NCBI RefSeq assembly: GCF_016908715.1
Contig: NZ_JAFBEK010000002.1
Span: 186,001-250,000, forward strand
Reading direction: 5' to 3'
From: Leuconostoc rapi
GTDB taxonomy: Bacteria; Bacillota; Bacilli; Lactobacillales; Lactobacillaceae
Length of the DNA stretch: 64,000 bases
The position numbers and the translations under genes were made by a program. Positions 10,993-20,651 of the stretch are shown in pieces. Below the pieces are notes generated by a model. That model did no database searches and was not told where the DNA came from. It was given only the letters and a program-made list of their open reading frames with translations. Each line of letters begins with the position of its first letter. The first letter of the stretch is position 1.

Positions 10993-11058
10993 AATTATTA
11001 GTGAAAACATTTAAAACCGGTCATTAATTACCGGAATAAACTGGAGGAGATGTACCCA

Positions 11059-11079
11059 ATGCTTGGACAATCTTTGTAA
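11059..11079 (+). CDS. Upstream mini-ORF 1 of lysS (MLGQSL)
   Basis: ATG eight bases after a near-perfect ribosome site, six codons, stop TAA at 11077-11079. It precedes mini-ORF 2 by four bases. Translation is inferred from the ribosome site only. Confidence 0.4.
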   Translation: MLGQSL

Positions 11080-11082
11080 TGA

Positions 11083-12606
<1,524 letters not shown>

Positions 12607-12637
12607 ATTAATTTTGAAAAAATGATTTTAAAAAGCT

Positions 12638-12666
12638 TGACAGAACCCCTAGTTATTAGATATAAT
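12638..12666 (+). promoter_or_regulatory. Promoter of the first tRNA-Asn
   Basis: TTGACA at 12638-12643 and TATAAT at 12661-12666 with 17 bases between them, just after the lysS stop. Confidence 0.8.
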
Positions 12667-12690
12667 AATTAAGTTGTGTTAAGCAATTAT

Positions 12691-12763
12691 TCCGACTTAG
12701 CTCAGTTGGTAGAGCACCTGACTGTTAATCAGGTTGTCGTCGGTTCGAGCCCGACAGTCGGAG
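12691..12763 (+). tRNA. tRNA-Asn (GTT)
   Basis: Seven-base acceptor stem TCCGACT/AGTCGGA, D arm AGCTCAGTTGGTAGAGC, anticodon loop CTGTTAATC with GTT, T arm with GGTTCGAGCC, discriminator G. CCA is not encoded. Confidence 0.97.
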
Positions 12764-12772
12764 TTATATGAG

Positions 12773-12802
12773 AAGCAAATCTTAAAGGATTTGCTTTTTT
12801 TG
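12773..12802 (+). terminator. Terminator after first tRNA-Asn
   Basis: AAGCAAATC and GATTTGCTT arms with TTTTTTT tail. Confidence 0.85.
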
Positions 12803-12879
12803 TGCATGGTTTTAGACCGAAAAGTATTGACAAATAAGAACGAAACTGGCATAATTAAATAGTTGTGTTAAGCAATTAT

Positions 12880-12952
12880 TCCGACTTAGCTCAGTTGGTA
12901 GAGCACCTGACTGTTAATCAGGTTGTCGCCGGTTCGAGCCCGGCAGTCGGAG
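12880..12952 (+). tRNA. tRNA-Asn (GTT), second copy
   Basis: Nearly identical to the copy at 12691; it differs in a compensated pair of the T stem (GCCGG/CCGGC instead of GTCGG/CCGAC). The about 20 bases upstream (AGTTGTGTTAAGCAATTAT) are also duplicated, as is a promoter with TTGACA at 12827-12832 and a -10 like ATAATT, so the copy arose with its leader. Confidence 0.97.
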
Positions 12953-12981
12953 TTATCAGATAACCTCAATGTTATCTACTT

Positions 12982-13054
12982 GCCGATGTAGCTCAGTTGG
13001 TAGAGCACGGGTATCGTAAACCTGGGGTCGGAGGTTCGATTCCTCTCGTCGGCA
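12982..13054 (+). tRNA. tRNA-Thr (CGT)
   Basis: Acceptor stem GCCGATG/CGTCGGC (with one G-U type pair), D arm AGCTCAGTTGGTAGAGC, anticodon loop ATCGTAA with CGT (reads ACG), T arm GGTTCGATTCC. Shares a transcript with the second tRNA-Asn 29 bases upstream. Confidence 0.95.
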
Positions 13055-13060
13055 TTTTGT

Positions 13061-13092
13061 AAGATCTCTAATTATAATTAGAGATCTTTTTT
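13061..13092 (+). terminator. Terminator after tRNA-Thr
   Basis: AAGATCTCTAATTA and TAATTAGAGATCTT arms with a T-run. The following about 130 bases to the MFS gene show no further gene. Confidence 0.88.
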
Positions 13093-13222
13093 GTCTGTGA
13101 CATCTGAATGACGTGCGTAGTAGGATAGCGCTTGTAAACCTGTTACGTGTCAGTTGTATGTGATAAATATATTTTTCAATCGTTGTTCTTAATATATGTC
13201 TAGTGTATTAATTTTGTGGCAA

Positions 13223-14389
13223 TTATTTTTTAAATCGAACTGTAAACGTCAGCACACTGGCGATTGCTAAAATAATTGCTACAAACATGTAGGGTAAGTT
13301 ACTGCCAATATCCAATAGGACACCGCCCAGTACCGGACCAATAATATTACCAACACTGGTTAACGACATGTTCAAACCGTTGATTAGACCTTGTCGGTCT
13401 TCGTTCACATGTGATAACAACGTGGTGATCGCTGGACGCAAGATATCAAATCCTACAAAGGCGATGAGTGTAGCGACAAAGACTTCCCATTTACTTTGGG
13501 AAAATAAGATCCAAATAATAGCTAAGAATCCCGATATAAAACTGATACGAATGACCATTAATTCACCGATATAACGCACCATTTTTTCAAAAAAGACAAC
13601 CTGAATGATTAGTGATAAAAAGCCATTGACGACTAAGAACCAAGCAATTTCAGTTAAATTAAAACCACGAACATCATGGAAATAAAGGCTAAACATATTT
13701 TCAAACGCCGCTAATCCGAATGAAGACACGAGAATCATAAGCAGTAGCATGCTTAGTGCGACAGACCAAAAATGGCCTGTTGGTTTGATTGCGTTATCTT
13801 GAATTGTGTGGGAAACAATGCGTAACTTATTTTCATCAGGCATAAAAATAATAAAGACGACAAAAGCAATTAACCCTAAGATAGCAGAGCCAAAAAACGG
13901 CAAGGTGTGATTAATGTTAGCTAAGACACCACCAATACCAGGACCTAAAATAATACCACCACTAAATGAGGCAGATAACCAACCAATGACGCGGGCACGA
14001 TTTTCACTTGTTGTCATGTTAGATGCTAGCGCAGTAATTGAGGGCATTGACAGAGCTGCAGCTAAGCCACCTAAGGCACGGGCAATGTTTAATTGCAAAA
14101 GTGAGTGGCCAATACCAAAAGCAAATAACCCTTCTGAAATAGCGAATAGCAGCAGACCAGCAGCAATCAATGGTAAACGTGCGAATTTGTCTGAAAAGCG
14201 ACCAATAATTGGTGAAGCAATAAATTGGACAGCAGCAAATAACGCTGCCATGATTCCCATGTCAGTTGCAGTAAGCGACATATCCTGTTTAATATAAGGT
14301 TCGACTGGAATAATTAAACCAATGCCAAGCATAATTAAGAGTTGTGAACCGACCAATAATACGAGGGCACGTTGTTGAGTTTTTGTCAT
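13223..14389 (-). CDS. MFS multidrug-type efflux transporter
   Basis: A 388-residue protein with about twelve hydrophobic segments. The N-half contains the MFS signature between helices 2 and 3 (GRFSDKFARLP) and the drug-antiporter motif GPGIGGVLAN in helix 5, so it belongs to the 12-helix drug:H+ antiporter branch (NorA/TetA-like). The substrate cannot be told. Its start overlaps a 21-codon ORF by ATGA, and a terminator hairpin sits in the leader, so expression is probably controlled by attenuation. It is monocistronic and followed by the tRNA cluster on the other strand. Confidence 0.85.
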   Translation of the reverse strand: MTKTQQRALVLLVGSQLLIMLGIGLIIPVEPYIKQDMSLTATDMGIMAALFAAVQFIASPIIGRFSDKFARLPLIAAGLLLFAISEGLFAFGIGHSLLQLNIARALGGLAAALSMPSITALASNMTTSENRARVIGWLSASFSGGIILGPGIGGVLANINHTLPFFGSAILGLIAFVVFIIFMPDENKLRIVSHTIQDNAIKPTGHFWSVALSMLLLMILVSSFGLAAFENMFSLYFHDVRGFNLTEIAWFLVVNGFLSLIIQVVFFEKMVRYIGELMVIRISFISGFLAIIWILFSQSKWEVFVATLIAFVGFDILRPAITTLLSHVNEDRQGLINGLNMSLTSVGNIIGPVLGGVLLDIGSNLPYMFVAIILAIASVLTFTVRFKK

Positions 14390-14451
14390 GAGAAATAATT
14401 ACGCTTTCTTTCAATTTCGTAAAAAAGGGTATAAAAAAGAGGGCGTCGCAT
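14386..14451 (-). CDS. Possible leader peptide of the MFS gene (21 codons)
   Basis: Starts MRRPLFYTLFYEIERKRNYF inside the 3' arm of the leader terminator and stops at the TGA that overlaps the MFS ATG (ATGA). An in-frame GTG a little upstream could extend it. There is no good ribosome site, so translation is uncertain; the overlap would couple MFS translation to it. Confidence 0.35.
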   Translation of the reverse strand: MRRPLFYTLFYEIERKRNYFS

Positions 14452-14462
14452 TGACAACGCCC
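14424..14462 (-). terminator. Attenuator-like terminator in the MFS leader
   Basis: On the minus strand GGGCGT and ACGCCC form a stem with loop TGTCAATGCG, followed by TCTTTTTTAT and a second T-run. Upstream, GCAATTTTAATTGC (around 14496-14509) forms another hairpin whose flanks (GACGCAA) could pair with the terminator arm. This fits ribosome- or drug-mediated attenuation. Confidence 0.6.
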
Positions 14463-14687
14463 AGTCTACATCCACTATTGCAGGATAACGCAAACGCAAT
14501 TAAAATTGCGTCAGTATTTATTACTATCTCAAGACAGAATATCATCAAAAAAAGTTGGTGTCAAGTTAGTAAGGTGACATTAATTTTCATCAGTACCTGG
14601 TTAAAAAAACGTAAAAAAATGATGTCTTTGCGGCGCGCAAACTGGTATTATAAAAGAGTATGATTAAATGCAGTTAAAGAGGTAAAC

Positions 14688-16010
14688 ATGGGGACGAATC
14701 AAAATCTTAATCGCACAATGACCTTGCTTCCGGCTATTTCAACAGTGGTCGGGACAGTTATTGGTGCTGGTGTGTTTTATAAAGCATCAAGTGTCGCTGA
14801 TGCGACAGGGTCAACAAGTATGTCATTATTTGTATGGCTTGTTGGTGGTTTGATCAGTTTAGCAGCTGGTTTAACTGGTGCTGAATTAGCGGCAGCTTTG
14901 CCACAAACTGGGGGTATGTTAGTTTATATCGAGCGTGCCTATGGTAAATTGGCTAGTTATTTATTAGGTTGGGCACAAATTATTATTTATTTCCCAGCCA
15001 GTTTGGCGGCCAAAGGTATTATTTTCGGCACACAGGTGGCTAACCTGTTTCATTGGGGCTATATCGCCATTATTCCTTCAGGTATCGCAGCATTGGTCTC
15101 TGTTGCGGCTATTAATATGCTTGGTTCAAAAATAGCTGGTCAGTTTCAGTCAATCACTTTATTTTTCAAGCTCATTCCATTAGCGTTGATCATTATTTTT
15201 GGTTTGTTACAGCCTGGTGGCGTTGACGTGAGCATTTTCCCAGTATCGCCTGGACATGCTGTGGGTGGCTGGGCTTCAGCTATGGGTGCTGGCTTATTAG
15301 CAACAATGTATGCTTATGATGGTTGGATTCATGTTGGTAATATTGCTGGTGAGATGAAAAATCCAACGCGTGATTTGCCACGTGCCATTGCTGGTGGTTT
15401 AGTAGGCATCATGGTGATTTACTTGCTTGTGAACTACGCGTTCTTGCATGCGTTGCCATTTAGCGCTGTTCAGGGCAATGCGAACACTGCAATGGATGCT
15501 GCGCAACAGATTTTTGGCGGTTTCGGTGGTAAATTGATTACGATTGGTATTCTTATTTCCATTTATGGGACATTGAATGGCTATACAATGACGGGGATGC
15601 GCTTACCTTACGCGATGGCTTTGGAAAAAGGTTTGCCATTTTCTAACCAGTTGGTTAAATTAAACCGTTTTCAAGTGCCTTATATTGCTGGCATATTTCA
15701 ACTGGTCTTAGCGATTGGCCTAATGTTCATGGGTGGCTTTGATATGCTCACGGATATGTTGGTTTTCGTGATTTGGTTATTTTACACGTTAGTCTTTGTG
15801 GCAGTCATTAAGTTACGTCATACGGAACCAGATCTTAAAAGACCATATCGTGTACCACTATATCCAGTCATGCCAATCATTGCTATTTTAGGTGGCTTAT
15901 TCATCATTGTCATGACGTTGATGACAGAATGGCAATTAGCTTTGATTGGTGTCGGTGCTACATTGGCAGGGCTACCATTATACTTTGTGATGCAACACCG
16001 TCACAAGTAA
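14688..16010 (+). CDS. APC-family amino acid permease (SteT/serine-threonine exchanger-like)
   Basis: A 440-residue, 12-helix transporter of the amino acid-polyamine-organocation superfamily. The helix 1 motif GTVIGAGVFYKASS, the conserved E in TGAELAAALPQTGG and the loop EMKNPTRDLPRAI are typical; overall layout resembles the SteT/YkbA branch. The substrate is not decidable from sequence. AAAGAGG precedes the ATG. The upstream region shows TTGCGG... only, and no clear terminator separates it from the second permease downstream. Confidence 0.85.
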   Translation: MGTNQNLNRTMTLLPAISTVVGTVIGAGVFYKASSVADATGSTSMSLFVWLVGGLISLAAGLTGAELAAALPQTGGMLVYIERAYGKLASYLLGWAQIIIYFPASLAAKGIIFGTQVANLFHWGYIAIIPSGIAALVSVAAINMLGSKIAGQFQSITLFFKLIPLALIIIFGLLQPGGVDVSIFPVSPGHAVGGWASAMGAGLLATMYAYDGWIHVGNIAGEMKNPTRDLPRAIAGGLVGIMVIYLLVNYAFLHALPFSAVQGNANTAMDAAQQIFGGFGGKLITIGILISIYGTLNGYTMTGMRLPYAMALEKGLPFSNQLVKLNRFQVPYIAGIFQLVLAIGLMFMGGFDMLTDMLVFVIWLFYTLVFVAVIKLRHTEPDLKRPYRVPLYPVMPIIAILGGLFIIVMTLMTEWQLALIGVGATLAGLPLYFVMQHRHK

Positions 16011-16255
16011 GAAAATAAAAAATGTGTTATTCTGAATTTAACGCGATGACTAGGATAGTTTGGTATGTCCTAGTTATCGTTTTTTTTACTAATATAAAAC
16101 CAATAAATATAACTACAAACGAGTGTTCGACAGTGCCTAAAAAACTGTATGAGAATCATGTCAGTTTATTTGCTTTATCTAATTTTTTTGACCTTTCATC
16201 AGCAGTAAGTTTTTTTGATATAATTAGGGTAACTTTGAGAAAAGAAGATGAGATA

Positions 16256-17557
16256 ATGGCAGAAAAAAAATTACTTTCTCCGTCAGTCATTTACTTGCTG
16301 GGAATCAATTCAATTATCGGTTCGGGTATTTTTTTGTTATCTGGCAAAATTTATCGTGATGCAGGGACATGGAGTTTATTGGCTATCTTATTGGCAGGAC
16401 TGTCTATTTTTGTCATTGCGTTTTCATATGCTAATATGAGTAAACTGTATCCTGAAAATGGTGGTGCATTTATTTATGCTAAGGCAGTTTTTGGTCGTTT
16501 TGTCGGTTTCATTGTTGGCATGGTAACATGGTTACTAGGCACAGTGACAATGGCAACAGAGGTATCTGCACTCTTGACAGCGATCAAAATGATTTCACCA
16601 AATATTAATACGCGCATGATTGGTGTTGTATTACTGGTGATATTGGGTATTATATCTTGTTTTGGTTCGGCGATTATTTCTGTGTTAGACAATGTGACTT
16701 CTTTAATTAAAGTTTTAATTGTGGTTGTTTTTATTGTAACGACTATTTGGCTTGTTAAGTTAGCAAATTTTAATTTTGCACCCTTAGCAACATCGTCATT
16801 TCCAACCACTCTAACTGGCTTTTTATCAGCATATGGGACTGTGTTCTTTTTCTTTACTGGTTTTTCATTTTTACCAGTTAATGCGGAAAAAATGAAGAAT
16901 CCGGCTAAAAATTTACCGAAAATCATGAGTTTTGTCATGGTTACTTGTATCGCGATTTATTTGATCATTCAAGGTATTACCATTGGTGTGTTAGGTCATC
17001 ACTTGCCAGATACGATTGTGCCTGCGGCGACAATTTTTTCAGAAGTAGTTGGTGCTATTGGCATACCACTGTTTGTTATTAGTGTTTGTTGGTCAATATT
17101 TGGCGTGATTGTGGCGACAACTTTTAATACGCCGACAATTCTTTCTAGCTTAGCTTTAGATCATGAAGATGTGCCTTTATTGGTGGCTCGAAAAAATCGA
17201 TTTGGAAGTCCAGTGCTAGCCGTTATTTTAACCATAGTTGTCGGTATTTGCCTATTTTTAACTGGTAATTATGTTTTTCTTAGTGGCTTAACAGTGTTTA
17301 TGAGTTTTGTTCAATATCTATCAACAGGCTTAGCAAATATTAAAGCAAAATATCGTTGGATTGGTTCGGGTACTGTGTTATTCTCGCTCATTCTACTAGC
17401 GTCATTTACACCACGTGTCTTGCTATTCGGTGTGAGTTTTATTGTGATATTATCTGTAATTTATTTATTTGTCAAAGTAGATGATGCGCACTTAGAAAAA
17501 ATTAAGCAACAAAAAAAGCTACTCAAAGAAAGGCACGCTAACCATGGCAAAAATTAA
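16256..17557 (+). CDS. APC-family amino acid permease
   Basis: A 433-residue protein with about twelve hydrophobic segments, helix 1 motif NSIIGSGIFLLSGK and the family signature GGAFIYAKAVFG, plus loop EKMKNPAKNLPKIM. Not closely similar to the permease just upstream. The frame is open back to 16022, but a TATAAT box at 16219-16224 and the AGAAGATGAG site place the true start at the ATG 16256. The C-terminus is charged and overlaps the DUF2130 gene by 14 bases, implying co-translation. Confidence 0.85.
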   Translation: MAEKKLLSPSVIYLLGINSIIGSGIFLLSGKIYRDAGTWSLLAILLAGLSIFVIAFSYANMSKLYPENGGAFIYAKAVFGRFVGFIVGMVTWLLGTVTMATEVSALLTAIKMISPNINTRMIGVVLLVILGIISCFGSAIISVLDNVTSLIKVLIVVVFIVTTIWLVKLANFNFAPLATSSFPTTLTGFLSAYGTVFFFFTGFSFLPVNAEKMKNPAKNLPKIMSFVMVTCIAIYLIIQGITIGVLGHHLPDTIVPAATIFSEVVGAIGIPLFVISVCWSIFGVIVATTFNTPTILSSLALDHEDVPLLVARKNRFGSPVLAVILTIVVGICLFLTGNYVFLSGLTVFMSFVQYLSTGLANIKAKYRWIGSGTVLFSLILLASFTPRVLLFGVSFIVILSVIYLFVKVDDAHLEKIKQQKKLLKERHANHGKN

Positions 17558-18932
17558 ATTTCACATCGCATCACAGACTGAATTAGTATTAGATCAAGCT
17601 GCCCAAGTTGGCGATATGATTGATTTAACTGATGAGCAAAATATTGATACCAGTATCATTAATGGTAAAATCGCTGATATGATTGCGGATCGGGTTGCCC
17701 AAGCCAAAGAAGAATGGGCAGTGCAACAAGCTAAACAAACAGATATTGAGCTGGCTAATCATTTACAGACGCAAAAACAAACGTTACAAGCAACCATTAA
17801 TGACAAAGATAATCGCATCGTTGCGCTCGAGACGGAACTTAAAAGCATCGCGCAACAAAATGATGCTGAGTTGAAAGCCCAATTAGTACAACAAGAATTA
17901 ACAATGCAAGCCACTTTAGCACAAAAGCAGACTGAAATTGCTGAACTAGAGTCAAAAATTCAAACAATTACGCAACAAAGCCAATCTGAACTGGCCACAC
18001 AATTGCTTAAAAAAGAGGCAGTAGTTCAAAGTGAGTTAGCGCAACGAGATCAAAAAGTGTCTGAATTAACGTCACAGCTCCAGTTAAAAGACCAAGAGAA
18101 GCAGTTACAGTTGGCTAACATTCAAAGTCAATATGAAGCGCAACTCAAAACGGCTAATGAACAAGTTGAGTTCTATAAAGACTTTAAAGCACGTCAATCA
18201 ACTAAAGAGATTGGTGAAAGTTTGGAACAATATGCGATGACAGAATTCAACAAAATTCGGCCATATGCTTTTCCAAATGCTTATTTTGAGAAAGATAATA
18301 CTTTGTCGGAGACCAATTCGAAAGGGGACTTCATTTTCCGAGATTTCCAAGATGGGTTAGAATTTATTAGTATCATGTTTGATATGAAAAATGAAGCTGA
18401 CACGACTGCGTCAAAGCATAAAAATGTGGACTTTTTCAAGGAGCTAGACAAAGATCGTCGCGAGAAAAAGACAGAATATGCTGTCTTGGTGTCCATGTTA
18501 GAAGCCGATAGCGATTACTATAATACTGGGATTGTGCAAGTCTCAGAGTATGATAAAATGTATGTCATTCGGCCACAATTCTTTATCCAATTCATTGGCG
18601 TGTTGCGTAATGCAGCGTTGAATAGTGTGGCTTATAAGCAAGAATTAGAACAGGTACGCGAGCAGAATGTGGATATTACACATTTTGAAAGTGATCTAAC
18701 AAACTTTAAAACAGCCTTTGGTAAAAATTATCAAAGTGCATCAAAAAACTTTAAAACAGCTATTGATGAGATTGATAAGTCCATTGCACGTATGGAAGCC
18801 GTTAAACGTTCGCTGACGACTTCTGAGAACCAGTTGCGCTTAGCTAACAATAAGTTGGAAGATGTGAGCGTTAAGAAGCTGACAAGGGGTAATCCAACGA
18901 TGAAGGCGAAGTTTGATGAGGTGGGTGAATAA
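17544..18932 (+). CDS. DUF2130 coiled-coil protein
   Basis: A 462-residue cytoplasmic protein. Residues about 45-215 are a long heptad-rich, Gln/Glu/Lys-rich coiled coil. The C-terminal part (about 225-400) carries the conserved DUF2130 block (NKIRPYAFPNAYFEKD, SKGDFIFRDF, DMKNEADTTASKHKN, EYAVLVSMLE). The function of the family is unknown; a nuclease-like fold has been suggested for related restriction-type domains, which I cannot confirm here. The 14-base overlap with the permease gene is unusual given the unrelated functions. A shared stem-loop separates it from the convergent toxin gene. Confidence 0.8.
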   Translation: MAKIKFHIASQTELVLDQAAQVGDMIDLTDEQNIDTSIINGKIADMIADRVAQAKEEWAVQQAKQTDIELANHLQTQKQTLQATINDKDNRIVALETELKSIAQQNDAELKAQLVQQELTMQATLAQKQTEIAELESKIQTITQQSQSELATQLLKKEAVVQSELAQRDQKVSELTSQLQLKDQEKQLQLANIQSQYEAQLKTANEQVEFYKDFKARQSTKEIGESLEQYAMTEFNKIRPYAFPNAYFEKDNTLSETNSKGDFIFRDFQDGLEFISIMFDMKNEADTTASKHKNVDFFKELDKDRREKKTEYAVLVSMLEADSDYYNTGIVQVSEYDKMYVIRPQFFIQFIGVLRNAALNSVAYKQELEQVREQNVDITHFESDLTNFKTAFGKNYQSASKNFKTAIDEIDKSIARMEAVKRSLTTSENQLRLANNKLEDVSVKKLTRGNPTMKAKFDEVGE

Positions 18933-18935
18933 AAA

Positions 18936-18958
18936 AACCATAACAGTCTGTTATGGCT
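18936..18958 (-). terminator. Terminator of the toxin-antitoxin operon (shared stem)
   Basis: CCATAACA/TGTTATGG stem with GTC loop; on the minus strand it is followed by seven T. It overlaps the toxin stop codon. On the plus strand the tail is weak, so it mainly serves the minus-strand operon. Confidence 0.7.
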
Positions 18959-19229
18959 TGAATTTATAAATTTCAGAACGTTTGCCAACATAAAGTGCGG
19001 TAATGATGAATACTTGATTATCAACCTTTGTAATGATACGAAAATCACCCATACGAAAGCGAACAAGACCAGATAACTCACCCGTTAGTGCTTTACCAGG
19101 TGATGTTGGGAAATCAACATCATGTAGGTGCGTGATAATCCATTTGGTAATCAGACGTTGTGTTGATTTGTCTAGTTTGCGAAACGTTTTCTTATAAGAG
19201 TCTGCGAATGCGACAGTGTATTTAGTCAT
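18951..19229 (-). CDS. RelE/ParE-family toxin
   Basis: A 92-residue basic protein with the RelE-type core: N-terminal helices (SYKKTFRKLDKSTQRLI), then LVRFRMGDFRIITKV and a final ALYVGKRSEIYKF. In this family the protein is a ribosome-dependent mRNA interferase or gyrase poison, held inactive by the antitoxin. The arginines and the C-terminal GKR-Y match the interferase branch. Its start overlaps the antitoxin stop by eight bases. It lies at the left border of the defence operon. Confidence 0.85.
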   Translation of the reverse strand: MTKYTVAFADSYKKTFRKLDKSTQRLITKWIITHLHDVDFPTSPGKALTGELSGLVRFRMGDFRIITKVDNQVFIITALYVGKRSEIYKFKP

Positions 19230-19473
19230 TGTCAGTTAAATCTGTTAAGTCAAATTCAGTTAAGAAATCATTGAGTGAAGTTGTCTTAAAATTATCTGCT
19301 TCCCATGCCTGATAAGCATTCTCGGCAATTTGATAATCCATTAAATCGGTTATTTTTTCAGCAACTGTCTGTTCAATAAATTTTGAAGTTGAAATATGTT
19401 GGTTATGAGCGTAGGCTTTGACGTTTTCCATTAAGGTATCATCAAAACGAATTGAAGTCGCATATGTGGTCAT
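19222..19473 (-). CDS. RelB/DUF6290-type antitoxin
   Basis: An 83-residue acidic protein with an N-terminal ribbon-helix-helix (TYATSIRFDDTLMENVKAYA) for DNA binding and an acidic C-terminal tail (FLTEFDLTDLTDND) that would wrap the toxin. It is the first gene of the pair and should autoregulate from the palindrome in its promoter. GGAGGAATT is an excellent ribosome site. Confidence 0.85.
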   Translation of the reverse strand: MTTYATSIRFDDTLMENVKAYAHNQHISTSKFIEQTVAEKITDLMDYQIAENAYQAWEADNFKTTSLNDFLTEFDLTDLTDND

Positions 19474-19502
19474 TAGAATTCCTCCGTGATATTTGTAGTT
19501 AT

Positions 19503-19522
19503 ATTATACTACAATTTGTAGT
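19503..19522 (-). promoter_or_regulatory. Promoter/operator of the toxin-antitoxin pair
   Basis: On the minus strand TATAAT (19503-19508) is directly preceded by the perfect palindrome ACTACAA-A-TTGTAGT (19508-19522); AACTACAAAT recurs 10 bases downstream. Such repeats are typical for antitoxin autorepression. Confidence 0.65.
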
Positions 19523-19644
19523 TGGATGTGGGTACAATGATTATTGATAACATGTTGGAATTAGTAATGTATGGTTTAAAAATCAGAAAAAGTACAGGAG
19601 TCTACTCTGACGAATGATGCATATTTTCAAGGAGTCAGTTGTTA

Positions 19645-19650
19645 TATAAT
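19645..19650 (+). promoter_or_regulatory. Candidate -10 box of the defence operon
   Basis: TATAAT in the 267-base gap between the divergent antitoxin gene and the methylase-like gene; only weak -35 matches lie upstream. It gives a leader of about 85 bases. The rest of the gap shows no gene. Confidence 0.4.
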
Positions 19651-19740
19651 TAAGCAGTAGACGTTGATTTTGCAGATATTGTAAATATTAAAAAATAATT
19701 ACATTCAAAAATAGGGTGCGATTTTAATGGAGAACACATC

Positions 19741-20649
19741 ATGAAAGAAATTGATAAAAATGAAAATAGTTTAATTGACATATTAGAAAATAATATTCGT
19801 GAAACAATGCCAGAAATTTTGAATATTTTGTTGATTGATCGTACGACATCAACGCCTAAAAAAACCAAAAATATTATTTGGGCAAATGAGAATTATATTA
19901 ACTACGAAGCTAAGGCTTATGCATCAACGTCTCAAATAAGACCTGAGCTTGTTACAGGACAAATGGGTCAGCTTATCAAACCACGCGCTCTTAAATCTCG
20001 TGAGTTACAAAAGAAACGAACAAAAATTAGAGCGGAAGTGTTCACACCGACATGGGTGGTGAAAAAGCAAAATGATGAAGTTGAAAAGGACTATCTTGAT
20101 GACGATTTGGAAACCTACGTTAATCGTACTTGGCTAGAAATAACTGCTGGCGAAGCGCCATATATGGCAACGCGCTATGACATGGAGGATGGTGAATGTA
20201 TTCCATTAATTAAACGTGTAGGATTTGTAGACCGTAAATTACGTCGGATTAATGAGGAAATTAATGATAAGGCAGAATGGCAACGTTTAGTTACTGAGGC
20301 ATATAAAGCAAGTTATGGATTTGAGTGGAGTGGAGATTCTCTGTTATTAGCTCGTGAAAACTTACTATATACCTATCGAGATTATTACTTTGATAAATGG
20401 CATGAAGATCCTATGTATGGTTTGTTTAAAGACATTGCTGAAATCATCAGTTATAACATTTTTCAAATGGATGGTTTGAAATACATTATTCCGATGACTG
20501 AAAAGCGAGAAAAAAAAATAAAAATTCAAATATCATTGTTTGAGGACGAAACGCCAGAAGAACAATGGATAATTAGACCAGGTAAGCGTACCAAAATTAT
20601 GAACTGGAAAACTAATAAGATGGAATTTTTTGATAAAGGAGTCAGGTAG
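19741..20649 (+). CDS. Methylase-like companion subunit of a restriction system
   Basis: A 302-residue protein of the group usually named restriction endonuclease subunit M. After a short helical start it carries a motif-X-like segment (AEVFTPTWVVKKQND, about residues 100-114) and then TWLEITAGEAPYMATRYD where an adenine methyltransferase would have its SAM-binding DPxxGxG; later WSGDSLLLARENLLYTYRDYY and AEIISYNIFQMDGLKYIIP. There is no NPPY. It could be a degenerate methyltransferase used for DNA recognition; that is inference. It is the first gene of the operon, two bases ahead of the helicase gene. GGAGA precedes the ATG. Confidence 0.65.
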   Translation: MKEIDKNENSLIDILENNIRETMPEILNILLIDRTTSTPKKTKNIIWANENYINYEAKAYASTSQIRPELVTGQMGQLIKPRALKSRELQKKRTKIRAEVFTPTWVVKKQNDEVEKDYLDDDLETYVNRTWLEITAGEAPYMATRYDMEDGECIPLIKRVGFVDRKLRRINEEINDKAEWQRLVTEAYKASYGFEWSGDSLLLARENLLYTYRDYYFDKWHEDPMYGLFKDIAEIISYNIFQMDGLKYIIPMTEKREKKIKIQISLFEDETPEEQWIIRPGKRTKIMNWKTNKMEFFDKGVR

Positions 20650-20651
20650 AA

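Noticed and set aside
13914-14297. Plus-strand frame opposite the MFS gene
   Set aside because: Antisense shadow of membrane helices without start signals.
16022-16255. N-terminal extension of the second amino acid permease
   Set aside because: A TATAAT box and the ribosome site lie inside it, and the family start is at 16256.
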